The notes under the pieces are model-generated. The model was not told the origin of the DNA, ran no database searches, and worked only from the letters and a program-made list of their open reading frames with translations. The position numbers and the translations under genes were made by a program. From Chionoecetes opilio (Eukaryota; Arthropoda; Malacostraca; Decapoda; Majidae), in assembly GCA_016584305.1 (NCBI GenBank), contig JACEEZ010013560.1, positions 90,899 through 154,898 on the forward strand: a stretch of DNA of 64,000 nt, written 5' to 3'. Each line of letters begins with the position of its first letter. Position 1 is the stretch's first letter. Below, piece after piece: positions 10,561 through 21,916 of the stretch.

Positions 10561-11303
10561 TATACACGTACGGCATATTCTTGGAAAATTCTTGGGTATT
10601 ATAATAAAAGTCTTCAACCTGTTACATCATTTGAAAGTATAATAATCAGAGGGAATATATTTAGCGACGTCTATACGGCGCCAGTGTGAAACCGCCTTTA
10701 GTGGTCAGTGGACAGCAGCTGTACGTGACGAATTAAGTATCTGTGTACCAAAAGACAACCACAGGTTTCACATTAGAGAAGCAAATTTAATTTTCTAAAA
10801 TGGCTTCAAAAATAACATTTCCTTGACTCATATATTTGTTCATATGACATTTTGCCTTCATTTATCTTATTATGCCTTTTAACATTATCAATAAACGATT
10901 AAATTATTGTGGTAGTTATTAGCTGTTTTCATTTTGTTTATATGTGTTATGATATTGGTTATTTATGTTTATTTTTTTGTGTTTAAAGATAGTTGATTTT
11001 TTTTGTGTGAATGAAAACCTCCGTATGAGGTTTCTTGAACAAATACGTAGTTTGATTTCAGTTACGTATTTTTTTTTTTTTTTTGCATTGCGAATAAAAA
11101 AACAAGAAAAATGTAACTTATTTATTGCTTAAACCAGTTATCAGAAGAAAAAATATATCTATTGCTTTCCTTACGAACTTTAAGTTTATAAAAGAGAAAG
11201 AAAGATATTAATAATGATTTGTATGATTTTTTATGTAGGGATTCCCTGAGACATGAACATTATTGCCAGGGTTCCACAAGGGTCAAAGGGTTGAGAAACG
11301 CTG

Positions 11304-11779
11304 CTGTACACTAACCCTGCCCTGTCCACCAAAACATGGTTGGCGGCTATCCTGTACTTGGATGTCATGGTACAACACAATTTATCTTGAAGGTTAACAT
11401 AGTCCAGCTCAGTAGAAGAGAGGAATATATAGCTAGGATATATATGCCAGACATGTGGTCAGAAAACAGAATAACTGGAGGCAGAATTATCAGTTACCAA
11501 TACATGCTGAAAACCGAACTGAAAACCCAATCGTATAGTGAACCATCATATCTCGAAACTGGCTCTCTTGGCCTTGATATCGGAGGCACTAGAGCTTGAA
11601 GGCTGCTTAGAAGATATCACAGATCGCTCGTGCCATAGTAAACGTGAGCAAGTCATCGTAAAAAGGGAAGAGAAGCATATGCACGCACAAACATATCATA
11701 TATGCATCAAAGCATAAAGTAAAAAAAAATTCATAAGCCTATCAAAATTTATGAAAATAATTTCTCCATAAGAACATAC
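11304..11779 (-). other. GRASP intron segment between the exon-5 donor and the hAT insertion
   Basis: This is the most likely place for the small GRASP exon that phase analysis requires, since the rest of the intron is transposon. I read it on the minus strand and could not identify a convincing acceptor/donor pair. The plus-strand 87-codon open frame at 11336-11599 resembles nothing I know. Confidence 0.4.
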
Positions 11780-11897
11780 CTTTAACACGGGTTCAGATCC
11801 TGAGGTCTCACTCAGTGATGGTTTTGGAGTGTCAATATATTCACTTCTCTGTGTTGGTATACGATGAAGGTAACCATAGCCAATGCCACAGCCCAAG
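11780..11897 (-). CDS. GORASP2: GRASP exon 5 (end of PDZ2)
   Basis: The acceptor is TTTCTTAAG before 11897; the carried-in AG plus C makes Ser. The encoded residues, about 189-228, read LGCGIGYGYLHRIPTQRSEY and then a Pro/Ser-rich linker. The GCGIGYGYLHRIP signature at the end of PDZ2 is nearly invariant in GRASP proteins. The best donor, AAG followed by GTATGT after 11780, ends on a whole codon, which does not fit the next recognised exon. A weaker in-exon donor (CTGA followed by GTGAGA) would restore phase with the exon at 6700. Which is used cannot be decided from sequence alone. Confidence 0.9.
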
Positions 11898-12972
11898 CTT
11901 AAGAAAAAAAGATAATAATCATGAAAATTTGCTTCATTCCTTAACAAATCTATTTTGATGATGATTATGTGGCTCTGGTCCCAGGTGTCAATTTGAATTA
12001 ATCTTCATGTACAGTACATAGATACGGTAAGCCAAGATTTCAAGAGAAGATCCCATGCATAAGAACATAGCTGATGGCTCTCTAGAAGTATGGATCAAGA
12101 TGTTTTCTGAAATTTGGAGCCATAGTTTTTATTTTCTTCCTTACTTAGTGGCATCAAGGATGAAATTCCTTAAAAAGGTCTGAATCTAAAAGTGAATGTG
12201 TGTACTTGAAGCAGAAAGTTAGAATAACATGACAACTGCATTCCTAAACAGACAGAGCTCAGATAAAATTAGACATCTTTGCCTCACATCTCCATGGGGA
12301 AACGTTCCCTCACTTTCTTTACTCTAACAAAGACAATGACATTTCTTTGAAATGTTTTCACTCCATCTAGCGATTTTCACCCACTCCACATCTCTCGGTG
12401 CACATGTTGTTATAATGCATATTCTTAACCTATCAATACGGGATACACTTTCATCTCCTTTCTGAAAATGTTCTTCATCTTCATCTTCAAAATAAGATCT
12501 AAACATTCCCTCTCTGTTATAAATTCATCAAGTTTCCAACTGATTTTCTTGTCAGTGTCTTTCATTATTATTGCTCTGATGGGCTAGTTGGTTGCATCAA
12601 CATTTTGGAGTAATAGAAATATCTTTGTAAGATTATATTTTGTGTTGGAACCTCCAACCCAGCCTTATACTACTGCTTGTCCTTTATTGCAGGACTGGAG
12701 TGCTGGTCTAACATGGATCACTTCAACATCAATGTCCATCAACACACAGAAGCACTATGTCATGAAATCAATGCTATGGAACACTTTCGTAAATGATAAG
12801 TACAATAGACAAACAATAATACTTAGATCATTATAATTAAATGCAGTGCTACCACAACCGATCTTTATAAACTTTGCTCTCTCTGAGTCACACTGTAAAT
12901 AAATAATAAAAAGATACTTATGATCATGTTACAAATATGCTACAAACACAAAAAATGCATTATGATACTCAC
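11898..12972 (-). other. GRASP intron 4, nothing recognised
   Basis: This is a compact AT-rich intron between exons 4 and 5. No mobile element with clear termini was seen. Confidence 0.6.
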
Positions 12973-13190
12973 CTTCCCGATCCTCCCCACTGGGTGTCTG
13001 GTGTCACTGTAACTTCCCTGCAAGTGTCTGTCTCCACATTGTATACATACAGCTTGAGGGGACGTCCTTCATGAGCTTCTATGAGGGAGAATAAATCTTC
13101 ACTCTCATGCAGAACAGAGTCAGCCCCAATGATATAGTCTTTGTGCCCTTTCAGCCCGGCGATGTCTGCAGGGGAGTTGGGCTCGACATC
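12973..13190 (-). CDS. GORASP2: GRASP exon 4 (most of PDZ2)
   Basis: The acceptor is TATATTGCAG before 13190 and the donor GTGAGT follows 12973. The exon encodes residues 117-188 plus two bases of codon 189. It opens [20 protein letters not shown] and continues with [20 protein letters not shown] and [16 protein letters not shown]. These match the second PDZ-like domain of GRASP55/65, including the peptide groove and the WGGxG turn preceding GCGIGYGYLH. No coding defect is seen. The upstream intron is about 13.6 kb and almost wholly transposon-derived. Confidence 0.95.
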
Positions 13191-13289
13191 CTGCAATATA
13201 TACACTACATTATGTTCACATTAACAACAAATAAGGTGATCTAGTTTGTAATATATGTTTCATTAAGCTTATATTGTAACATCTTTACA

Positions 13290-13570
13290 TAAAGAATGAG
13301 GGAGTTGGTAACCAAGAGGAAAATAAGAATGGATGAGGTATTTAGTAGGAGGATGAATAGAAAGATCAGTAAGAAGAAGAAGCTGTTCTAGAAAGAGGTG
13401 AAGAGGGAGAGAAAAGTAGGCGAGTTGAAAATGTAGATCTAATGATTAGTAATGAAAACTTGAAATGAGTACGTATGGATGGGGCAATTGCAGCATCTAA
13501 TGAATGAAAAGTCAATGGAGAGAGCAAAAGTGACAGGTTTCGGTATGGAAGCAGGATGTTTGTGCAAAGA
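13290..13570 (+). mobile_element. RTE-type LINE fragment (upstream of RT), decayed
   Basis: Shifting frames give RTE-like pieces: LMNEKSMERAKVTGFGMEAG followed by CLCKDQK. In RTE elements a similar VTGFGMEAG...VYVQ segment precedes the reverse transcriptase. A related piece (FGVEAGGGRVFVQ) occurs at 51650-51700. Many stops; dead. Confidence 0.5.
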
Positions 13571-15615
13571 CCAAAAAAATTTCATGATATTTCTTTTGTC
13601 TTGTGTCTGGTAGCAGGGAGGCTGGGGGCTGATCGCCTTATCACCAGGTCGGCGTTAGTGCCAGACAGTGCACTTTGGAGAAAAGACCTCACGTCGTACT
13701 TCTGTCAACACTACAACATTTTTTATTTCCTCAACGATGCCCAAGTAAGTGAGAAGGTAGTAGCAATAGAGAAGGCGAGAAAAGCTTCTGCTGGTAAATG
13801 AATGAGCTTGAGAGTTGAGAAGAGGAAAGCACAGGTTCTCCATACCCACACCTTTTGAGTGAATAATATCCTTGCATAAGAAGGGGACAAGGTGCCAAAT
13901 ATTTTGAAATAGGCGTACACAACATATAATAAAACAAAGAATTTTTGTTGTTGTTTAGCTGTACACCTATATGACTTTTTTGTGAGAAAAAAAATTTAAT
14001 GCATTTTTCTCTGAATGTAACTTTGTCCAAAACATTATAAAACTGCAGAACCACTCAATTAATATATTTCCAAACTGATTACACTATATAAAAGACAAAT
14101 AAAAGGAACAAAAACTGATTGAGTTTTTTTTTTCTAAGTGTATAATACATTTTTAATTAGCAAAAAATTCATAAAAAAGAAGTCAAACTTCACTCACTTA
14201 AAAAAAAAATCATACTGTCTAGTATGTGTATTTATGAAGCAATCGTAAAAAACCTAAATCACATTATAGCAGAGTGGTTACTTTACAATACGCAATAGAA
14301 GAAAAAAAATGTATGCCCATAAATAACTGAGTAGTGTATCAAAAAAATAATCATAAAAAGATGTAAAAATAGGCGAAAAGACTAAAATATAATTAACTTT
14401 TGAACCTAACTCCTTCAAGCTTAGTCAAAATTAATTCCAAATGGCCTATTTTCTTGTGTAAAAATAGCAATCTCATAGCTGCAATATGAAAAAATCATGG
14501 AAACGCCCCACCTTAAATTCAGATTTTTTTTTCTAGTGTAAGTGCGTCAAATTTTGGTGTCAAAGATGAGCATAAATTTGGTTGTTCAAAGTGAATTGGT
14601 GGTGTTGTAACGCAGAATATCGTTTCATATATTTAGGGAATTCTTTGCAGATAAGAAACTAAACATGTTTAAAAAGAAAAAGATGCAGTGAGACCATGAC
14701 TGATAGTGAAAGATGTGGAATATACAGAGACTAGAGGTTCCCTGAGTGATTGAGATCATCGGAGATATCATAGATTTGTTGATTTCAGTTTTCATTTATT
14801 TTTTAGAGATCTAATTCACATATCAAAATGGCAACAATACCATTGTAAAGCTCATAAAAAGATGGTTTGAATGAAATGTAGAGTAAAATGTTCACGGTAG
14901 AAGTTTTAAGCTACAATATTGTTACATTTTTTTCTACTTTATTTACATTTATTATTTTTGTAGCAAAAAATGCATGAAAATCTTTTTACGGTGGATTTTT
15001 TGTGTGTTCAACTTATAGTAAATTCCTTGTGAATCTAATGATTTTTAACATGTGCCTATTTATGAGTTTCTAAGTGAAGAAAACTGCCTACTAAGCAAGG
15101 TTTTGCAAGGAGCACGGCCATGCCCCAAATGCTTCCCAACGACCCAAAGGGGCAGATTGGCCATAGGAGCGGAGGGTCTGAGTCCGGGGCCAGACCCGGG
15201 TACGCTTGACCAACATGTGGCTATCGGGACAATTGCCTGGTTATATTCTGGGTACAAAATCATAGGTATATTCATCAAGCAATTTATTACAGAGAGAGAG
15301 AGAAAGATCAGTGGTTTCTAGCATGAAGGTATAATTATAGGAACTCCAATGAATTATAGCGCATGCATAGGTGATGGTTGATAGCATGGCCACCAAGCCC
15401 TCCCGTTGGCCACTGTTCCACAACAAACTGTACTGTTTCATGGCACCACGCGCTACACACCTCCAGTCTGTGACCAGACCAGACAGTCCAGTTTAGAATA
15501 GAAATATTTTGCAAAATGGTTCGTAAATGACTAGGTGATATTTCAATAGCTTTTCAGACAGTGAGAATGCACTTTCATACAAAAACTATGGAAACAAATA
15601 TACAAGTGTCGTATA
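13571..15615 (-). other. AT-rich intron sequence, nothing recognised
   Basis: This is part of GRASP intron 3 (27010 to 13190 on the minus strand). It is AT-rich with homopolymer runs. A small GC-rich island at 15100-15240 has an open frame on each strand but no recognisable domain. Confidence 0.5.
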
Positions 15616-16996
15616 TGAGGCGCGCCGCGGCAGAAGGGCACAATTCTAAGGGTACTATGCAACAAAATCAATATTCGTCAGAAAACGCAGTTAAAGATTG
15701 GGAATGTTTGGGAATGATTAGCTCAAGAACTGTTTGAGTTAGAATGAAGTGTTGTATATCAAATAAAAGCTGAGGAACTCTGCTTTCATTTGATGTAGAA
15801 AAAAATTATAATCACAAATGATTATTGGTACTGATTTTTTTTCTTTCTATTCACCCATCCCTGCGTAGACAGCCTAGTCTTGACTTCCACTTTTATTTCT
15901 CCCGCCCCTCTCCCTTCCCCTCAACCCTCCCATTGTCCCTGCTGGAATAATCCATGATAATGGCGAAAGTAACGCGTAAATCCAGAGAAAGCACTCGTTG
16001 CTTTCCCGTCAAGTCCCGGCAATGGGACTGAGGAGGGAGGGAAGGGAGGGAGGGAAGGGAGGCGGGGCAGTGGTGGGATCCGACGCTCTCATTGGCTCAA
16101 CGCTCTGACGTTAAGGAGTGCGTCTCGTCTCCCATTGGCAGGTTGAGCGCGTGTGGAGATAGGTCCCTTCTGTCACGGCGCTCCCTGCCTGCACCTGTTC
16201 CAAGTACACACAAACCTCGATTTCCCGGATATCGGATTTGCCGGACAAAATCCGAGGTCCGGGGATATGTCAGTCTCGGACAATTTTTTTTTTTTTTATT
16301 ATTATTATTTTTGTATTTTTTATTTTTTATTTTTATTTTTATACGTTGAAATGCCTGGTCCTGTTCGTAAATTGACCAAGTTGTCCGGCGGTCCGAGCGT
16401 CTCCTGTCACCCCTGGTCAGTGTCCGCGCCTCCCGCCAGGTGGCAGCATGCACAGCGGTCGTATTGTTTACATTTGGGCACCCAACATTCACGGTTCACC
16501 TGCAGCCTCCGTTAGTCCCCTGACCCCCACTGTCCCTGGTGCAGGAACGTCTCTTGATACTATTGAACACTTTCTGCTGCCTCCCGCCAGGTGGCAGCAT
16601 GCTCAGCGGACGTAAAAGTCCGCGGTGGGGTAGTTGATATTGTCGGTTGCCGGACAGTAAATACTAGAGTAGGATAAACGTCCGGGGGTGGGTATTGGCA
16701 TCGGACTTTTTTTTTTTTTTTTTTTTTTTATACTTGCGATTCCCGGACTTTTGCGGTTCCCGGACCAGTGCTCCCCCCTATTAGTCCGGGAAATCGAGGT
16801 TTGTGTGTAATTGAAGCAGAAATCACTTTGTAAACAATAGGACTTTCGACCTTATGGAAATGTCGGAAGAAGGATTCGAAGAAGGTTCGAGTTCTAACTC
16901 CACCATCCTGTAGAGCGGGAATTGAGATCTCTGTCGATGTAAAAATCTCATTTTTGGCCGCGGTGGCGGTTAGTACCCTTCTGCCGCGGCGCCTCA
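15616..16996. mobile_element. Inverted-repeat element ending in TGAGGCGC...GCAGAAGGG
   Basis: The left end TGAGGCGCGCCGCGGCAGAA matches the complement of the right end (TGAGGCGCCGCGGCAGAAGG) apart from a 2-base insertion. This defines a unit of about 1.38 kb. It contains purine-rich blocks and CG-rich sequence at 15980-16200 and was later invaded by a Tigger-like element (16207-16807). The target duplication is ambiguous (AT?). No transposase was seen. Confidence 0.6.
16207..16807. mobile_element. Tigger/pogo-type short element, TA duplication
   Basis: The left end CACACAAACCTCGATTTCCC and the right end GGGAAATCGAGGTTTGTGTG are exact inverts, flanked by TA at 16205-16206 and 16808-16809. The subterminal TCCGG/CCGGA units and end design fit non-autonomous Tigger-like elements. 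Inside, CCTCCCGCCAGGTGGCAGCA occurs twice (about 16430 and 16578), and two T-runs are present. Confidence 0.85.
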
Positions 16997-17718
16997 TTTA
17001 TGAAGTAATTTTTTGGTTTATACCATTTATTCAACATTTTTCTTTTTACCTAGTTGAGATGGAATCAATGTAATAATTTGTTATTCTTCAGGGGTCAATT
17101 TTTTCCATGACACGTTTGCAAGGTAGAGCCGGCAGGTGTGTCTCGGGCTGGTTTTGGGGACCTAATCCGCCCCTGGGATGAGGTATTGGAAAAAAAAATT
17201 ACAAAACTTATTGAAGCGTGAGAGCTAAAATGAGGTAATGCTGCAGGTATAGATGGAATAACTCCCGATATTGAAATATGGTGGGGTTTACAGAGATAAA
17301 ATGGATGTTTTGCATATGTGATATATGACATAAGTGTGGAGACAGAGATAGGTGCCAGAGGGATAAAGTAAGGATATAATTGTGCCTTTATACGTATAAA
17401 GGCAAAGGTACTAGGAATATGTTTAGTAATCATTGGGGGATAAGCTTGCTGAATGTGCCAGGAGAGGTCTAGAGGAGGGTCTTGATTGAGTGATACAAGT
17501 AACTGCAGATAAAGGTCAGAGAGGACCAAGGACCTCTCAGGAAGGGAAAAAACTGTGCAGATCAGATATTTGTGATTATCATGACAGCTGGGTATTTGTA
17601 CAAGAGCAAAACATTGTATGCAGCCTTTATGAACTAAGAAAAAATATAATTGGATTGATAGGGAAGCTCTCAGAACGTAGTAAAAATTCATGGTATGGAT
17701 AGGCATCTGTTAGAAGGA

Positions 17719-18683
17719 TTGATTGATTTAATGCCTAAAAAGGTGAATGTGCCAGACATCAGAGGTCATATGGCACTATGTCAAAGCATATAAAGGGGAG
17801 GGGTTAAAGAATAATAGTGAAACGATGAGGGAAGGGGAAAAACTGAATGTTACAGCAGGATGGTTAGATCAGATGTAGGATGTGGATTTGTTGGAGGAAG
17901 GAGGTTAAATTTTCCAGGGAGAAGGAGGGGGATAGTGCTAAAAGTGCAAAAAGAGTGCTAAGAGAGGGGTGAGGGTGAGAAGTTGATGTGCGTGGGCGTG
18001 AGGAAGAGGCGACCGTGCACTTTTGTTTTCCCGGAGGGAGGAGGGATGTAGGGTGCAAGGGTAGCGATACAGGATGAAGAAGACAAAGTTGTGGCTGGAG
18101 TGTGGTCTGGTGCTGAGGATGGATTCTGGATCTGGCTAGGGGGCTCAGGAGTACTAAGTGACTCTGAGGGTCGAGCTTAGGGTACAGGCATATCAGTATT
18201 CTGGGACGTAGTCAAAAGAGGAGCAGGGGTCGGTAAACCAGGGGGATCATCAGGGTCATTTGGTAGAGGGGCCGGCCCTGAAGCCTCTATAAAAGTTGGA
18301 TTATCATCATTGGCCATGGGGAGCCTGGAGTAAAAGTGGGGGAAATAACCGGTCATCCCCTCAAGACCCCCATGAAGGGAAAGAGCAAAATTATAAGGGT
18401 ATACCATGCCCGTGGCACCCTGAGGCCGTTCATGACTGACCCGAAGCCAGCCTCATATCCCATCAGCACGGCTCTCACAGCTTAGAAGGAAAGGGGGATA
18501 GGAGGAGGTACAAGAGGAGAGATAGAGGGAAGGAGGGGAAAAAGGAGAGAGACAGGAAAGGCCAGGCAAAATTAGTCAGACCGAGGACAGGGGCCCAAAG
18601 CCAAGGGAGTAACCAGGAGGTCGTCCCCCGGGCGTCAGGCCCCAATCCCCCCCACGATGACAGCGGGCCTGGGAATGGGGGGG
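17719..18683 (-). mobile_element. Zinc-knuckle LINE, internally deleted copy, with TSD
   Basis: It is inserted in the RTE LINE. The 13-base duplication TCTGTTAGAAGGA flanks it at 17706-17718 and 18684-18696. The minus-strand 5' part holds the start of an ORF1-like frame (MANDDNPTFIEASGPAPLP, then Pro/Ser-rich sequence with RPRTSTSHPHPS). It then jumps directly to the 3' UTR, which ends in AATCAATCAAT. The 3' UTR matches the second copy at 19072-21916, so the middle of the element is deleted near 17905. Confidence 0.85.
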
Positions 18684-19071
18684 TCTGTTAGAAGGAATTA
18701 AGGTATTTTATAGTGGCAAATTAATGTAAGGGTAAACTTAATGAAATACATGCCATAGGAGGGGGAGTGCAGCCGAGGTGTGTGATGTCACTATGATTAT
18801 TTGATAGTTTTATGGCTGGCAGTGTGAAGATAATGCAAGCTAAAGTGGCAAATTTAGGTGCAAGCCTGAGAATGAATAAAGCGGGCTGGTCTGTGGTGGC
18901 ATGTATGTTTGCAGATGATAGTGCAGCTTACAAAGAACGAAGGGTATCACCAGAGGATAAAGAACTAATTTTATCATATAAGAAACTAACCCTCAAAATT
19001 AATGCTGGGAAAAGCAAGGTGATGACTTTTGAGAGGAATAAAGAGTGATTGACTTTAGTAAACCTTATAGA

Positions 19072-21916
19072 TTGATTGATTGATTTAATGCTAAAAAAGG
19101 GAAAATGTGCCAGACATCAGAGGTCATATGGCACTATGGCAAAGCATAATGAAGGGAAGGGGTTATACAGAAAGAGTGAAACGGTGAGGGAAGGGGAAAG
19201 GAATGGAACGTTAAAGCAGTAGGGTTAGATCAGAGGAAGGATGTGTATTTGTTGGGGGAAGGAGATCATAAATTGGGAATTGGGACAGGGGAGTGAGTAA
19301 GGAAAGTTTCTGTGAGGCAGATAACTTGAGGCTTATAGCAAGAAAGAAGGAGACAAAGGTCTTGTCTGTGGGATCGGAAGTCGTGAATGTTCCAAGGAAG
19401 AACAGACAGAGTGTAGAGGTTAGCGGGTATGATAGTTGGAATGGTAGCGTCCAGAGTAGAGGGGTTAGCAGGATCAGCGATATCAGGAGGGGATCAAGTG
19501 TAGTAGGTGAAGTACAGTCAGTAGGGTCAGGGGGGCGAGGGGTCAGGGATGGGGATTGTTGAGACAAAAGGGAGTCGCGTGTACAGCCAGGAGGGAGGGG
19601 CAAGTTAAGAATAGACTTAACAGCGGGACGGTTAAGAGGTAGTAGAAGAAGAGGGAGAGGACATAGGGTGATCAGAGGGAAGGGGGGAAGGGTGGAGTGG
19701 GGAGAATGATGGAGAAGGCGGGGAAGATGGGGAACAGGGGGGAATTTGGGAGGCAGAAGGAGGAAGAGGGGTAGGTGGAAGATGGGATGGAAGAGGATGT
19801 ATCTCAGCTGAGACTTTGAGGGTTGAGAATGAAGGTGGGGATGATGAGGCGGTTTGTGAAGAGGGCAGAGGGGACATGTCTTGAGGCTGAGCGAGGTACT
19901 CCTCGATCATAGCCATGGTCTCAACAGGAGTCAAGACGGAAGACCTGGGAGGCACAGGGTTTCTTAGTAGGAGGAGACATAGAAAGTGGGGTGTGAGGAA
20001 CTGAGAAGGGAGAGACAGTGGAAGGTTACGGGGGGGGAGGAAGGGGAAGAACGTTTAGGTCGTCTGGCAAAAGTAGGCCGAGGAGGGAGCATTGAGGAAG
20101 GGGTGTGGGTATCGAGGAAGGGGTAGAGGTCGGAGTATCTGGGCTGAGGACGGCAAAGGGGTTACTTATGGAGAGAAAGGGGGCAGCAGGAGGAGCAAAT
20201 GAAGGACGAGGAGTGGGAGGAGGAGGAACAGGGAAAGAGAGGGTAGGAGAGGTTGTAGTAGGAGGATCCCGAAAAGTGGGATTGGAAATAAGCTGGGAGA
20301 CGGGGGTAGGCGAAAAGCCTAGGCGGCGAGCTTCCTGGCAGGCTTCCCATAAAGTGAAGCCCTTCTTAAATCTGATGGATGCCACTTCTGATTCGAAGTG
20401 GTAGACAGGGCAACCCCTGTAGAAGACGTTGTGGGAACCACTACAGTTCGCACAAGTGGGAGATGTTGCAGGACACGAGGAACGAGCATGGCCAGGTTGA
20501 GCACAAAATGGGGCAGCGGGCAGAGGATGGGCAGTGCTTGGCAGGGTGGCCAAAACGGCAGCAGGACTGGCACTGGCGAGGAGTAGGGCGGTAAGGTTTA
20601 ACAGAGTAGTGGACCCCGGCAACATAAATGCTATCAGGGAGATCTTGCCTTTTGAAAGTGACTTTGGCAATGTTGGTAGGGGACTCACGATGGCCCCGGG
20701 GTGGGCTGGTGTACCAGTAAACTGCAACGGCATCATAATCCTCTGTCAAAAAGGTCGAGGAGGACTTCCGCGCACTCCGACCATTCTGTGTCATCGACTG
20801 GGCAAGAACGCGGGGGGATGGAAACTGTTCCAGTGCAGGTGTTAAGAGCAATGTCGGGCATGATGTCGAATGGGTTGCCGTCGAGGTCTTTAAGGGGAGG
20901 CGGCGCCAAATAATGGGTATTTTTCACTATTCCAGCCATTTTATAAAAGTTACTCCGAAAAATAGCTGAACATGTCACGCGTTCTCTGTGAAAGTTTGGC
21001 AGCTGTACGATAATTCTTTCCCTTTCAAATAAATTAATTTGTATTATCAATTTTGAGGTCTCCCTGCAGAAACCTCCGTTCTCTATTGATATCTCGAAAG
21101 TTAAATTATTGTACTTTGGAGACTTAAAACTCCATTAGTTGTGAACATAATAAAACAAAACAAATATCTGCTGAAAGATGAATGAACGGTAAATAATTTG
21201 CCCATGTAATTTTTTTCTAAACAAAAAAACACTGCTGATATGATTTATTGGAAGTAAAAGAAAGGCTAGAATTACAGGGTTCATAAAATGGTGATTTTGG
21301 TAATTTTTTTGCACAGCAATGGCGAGACATATCAAAAAATTGAGCACGCAATTTCTTACTGGTGGTTTCATAAGTAAAACTACCCAATATCATACACATT
21401 GAGTGACCATGCTGGCGCCCGTTTATGTTTCTAGCTCTGCTCTTATTACAAATAATAAATACTCGTTTGTAATCTTTTTCCTGCAGAAGCACGGCAGCAA
21501 TTGTGCTGATACATGCAGATCTTATTGCATTTACTTAAGTCTTCAAAGAAATAAATACCTCGGAACAATTAAAATAATATGAATGTACCCTCCACTAATG
21601 CTAGGAGGCGCCTCCCCTTAAGGTTGAGCAGTGCATGAGCTTGGGCCTCGGTGTCAACAGTCACCAGGCGGGACCGGTCGGGGCGGGTACGGAATGCAAC
21701 CTTGCCAAATTGCCGTTGGAGGCATGCCGTGAAACGTAGGGCGTTAGCAGAGTAAGGGGCGGTGCTAGGGACGATGAAGAAACGGTCCAACTTTGCAGGA
21801 CCAAAAAGAGTGTCGAAGGAGGGGTGAGGGAGAGAAGTAGATGGGCGTGGGCGTGAGGAAGAGGAGACCGTGCGGACTGTAGTTATCCCGGCGGAAGAAG
21901 GGTTGTAGGGTGCAAG
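19072..21916 (-). mobile_element. Zinc-knuckle LINE, ORF1-bearing copy, with TSD
   Basis: It is inserted in the same RTE element. The 9-base duplication CCTTATAGA lies at 19063-19071 and 21917-21925. On the minus strand ORF1 begins with SSSSRPRPSTSLPHPSFDTL and LDRFFIVPSTAPYSANALRF, is broken by a TTAA-flanked element, and resumes KDLDGNPFDIMPDIALNTCT. A frameshift near 20735 leads to three CCHC-type knuckles (CQSCCRFGHPAKHC; CAQPGHARSSC; CANCSGSHNVFYRGC) and a Pro/Ser-rich tail. Such knuckle-bearing ORF1 proteins bind RNA in Jockey/I-type LINEs. ORF2 is essentially missing; the 3' end carries the ATTGATTGATT repeat. Confidence 0.85.
20894..21617. mobile_element. TTAA-flanked element inside the LINE ORF1
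   Basis: TTAA occurs at 20890-20893 and 21618-21621. The ends are GGGGAGGCGGCGCC on the left and GGAGGCGCCTCCCC on the right, inverted over about nine bases. Removing it joins the LINE frame as LLNL-KDLDGNPF. The AT-rich 724-bp interior has no transposase. The TTAA target suggests a piggyBac-type mechanism. Confidence 0.8.

Larger units (their letters stand above)
6895..11303. mobile_element. hAT transposon (host of a nested stack), 8-bp TSD
   Basis: The left end CAGCGTTTCTCAAACGGGG and the complement of the right end CAGCGTTTCTCAACCCTTTG form a terminal inverted repeat of about 15 bp. The exact duplication CTGTACAC lies at 6887-6894 and 11304-11311. The terminal GGTTCCGCGAG-type sequence is familiar from hAT families. 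Much of its 4409 bp is later insertions: a LINE fragment (about 6975-9723), a second hAT inside that LINE (7847-9465) and a Tigger-like element (9795-10560). The remaining own sequence (about 9724-9794 and 10563-11303) is AT-rich with no readable transposase. Confidence 0.88.

Noticed and set aside
11336..11599. 87-codon plus-strand frame beginning MVGGYPVLGC
   Set aside because: Opposite strand to GRASP, no domain, lies directly beside a hAT end; no support as a gene.
20026..20851. Zinc-knuckle protein as a possible cellular CCHC gene
   Set aside because: Flanked by LINE 3' UTR and TSDs and matching a LINE ORF1 layout, so it is retrotransposon-derived.
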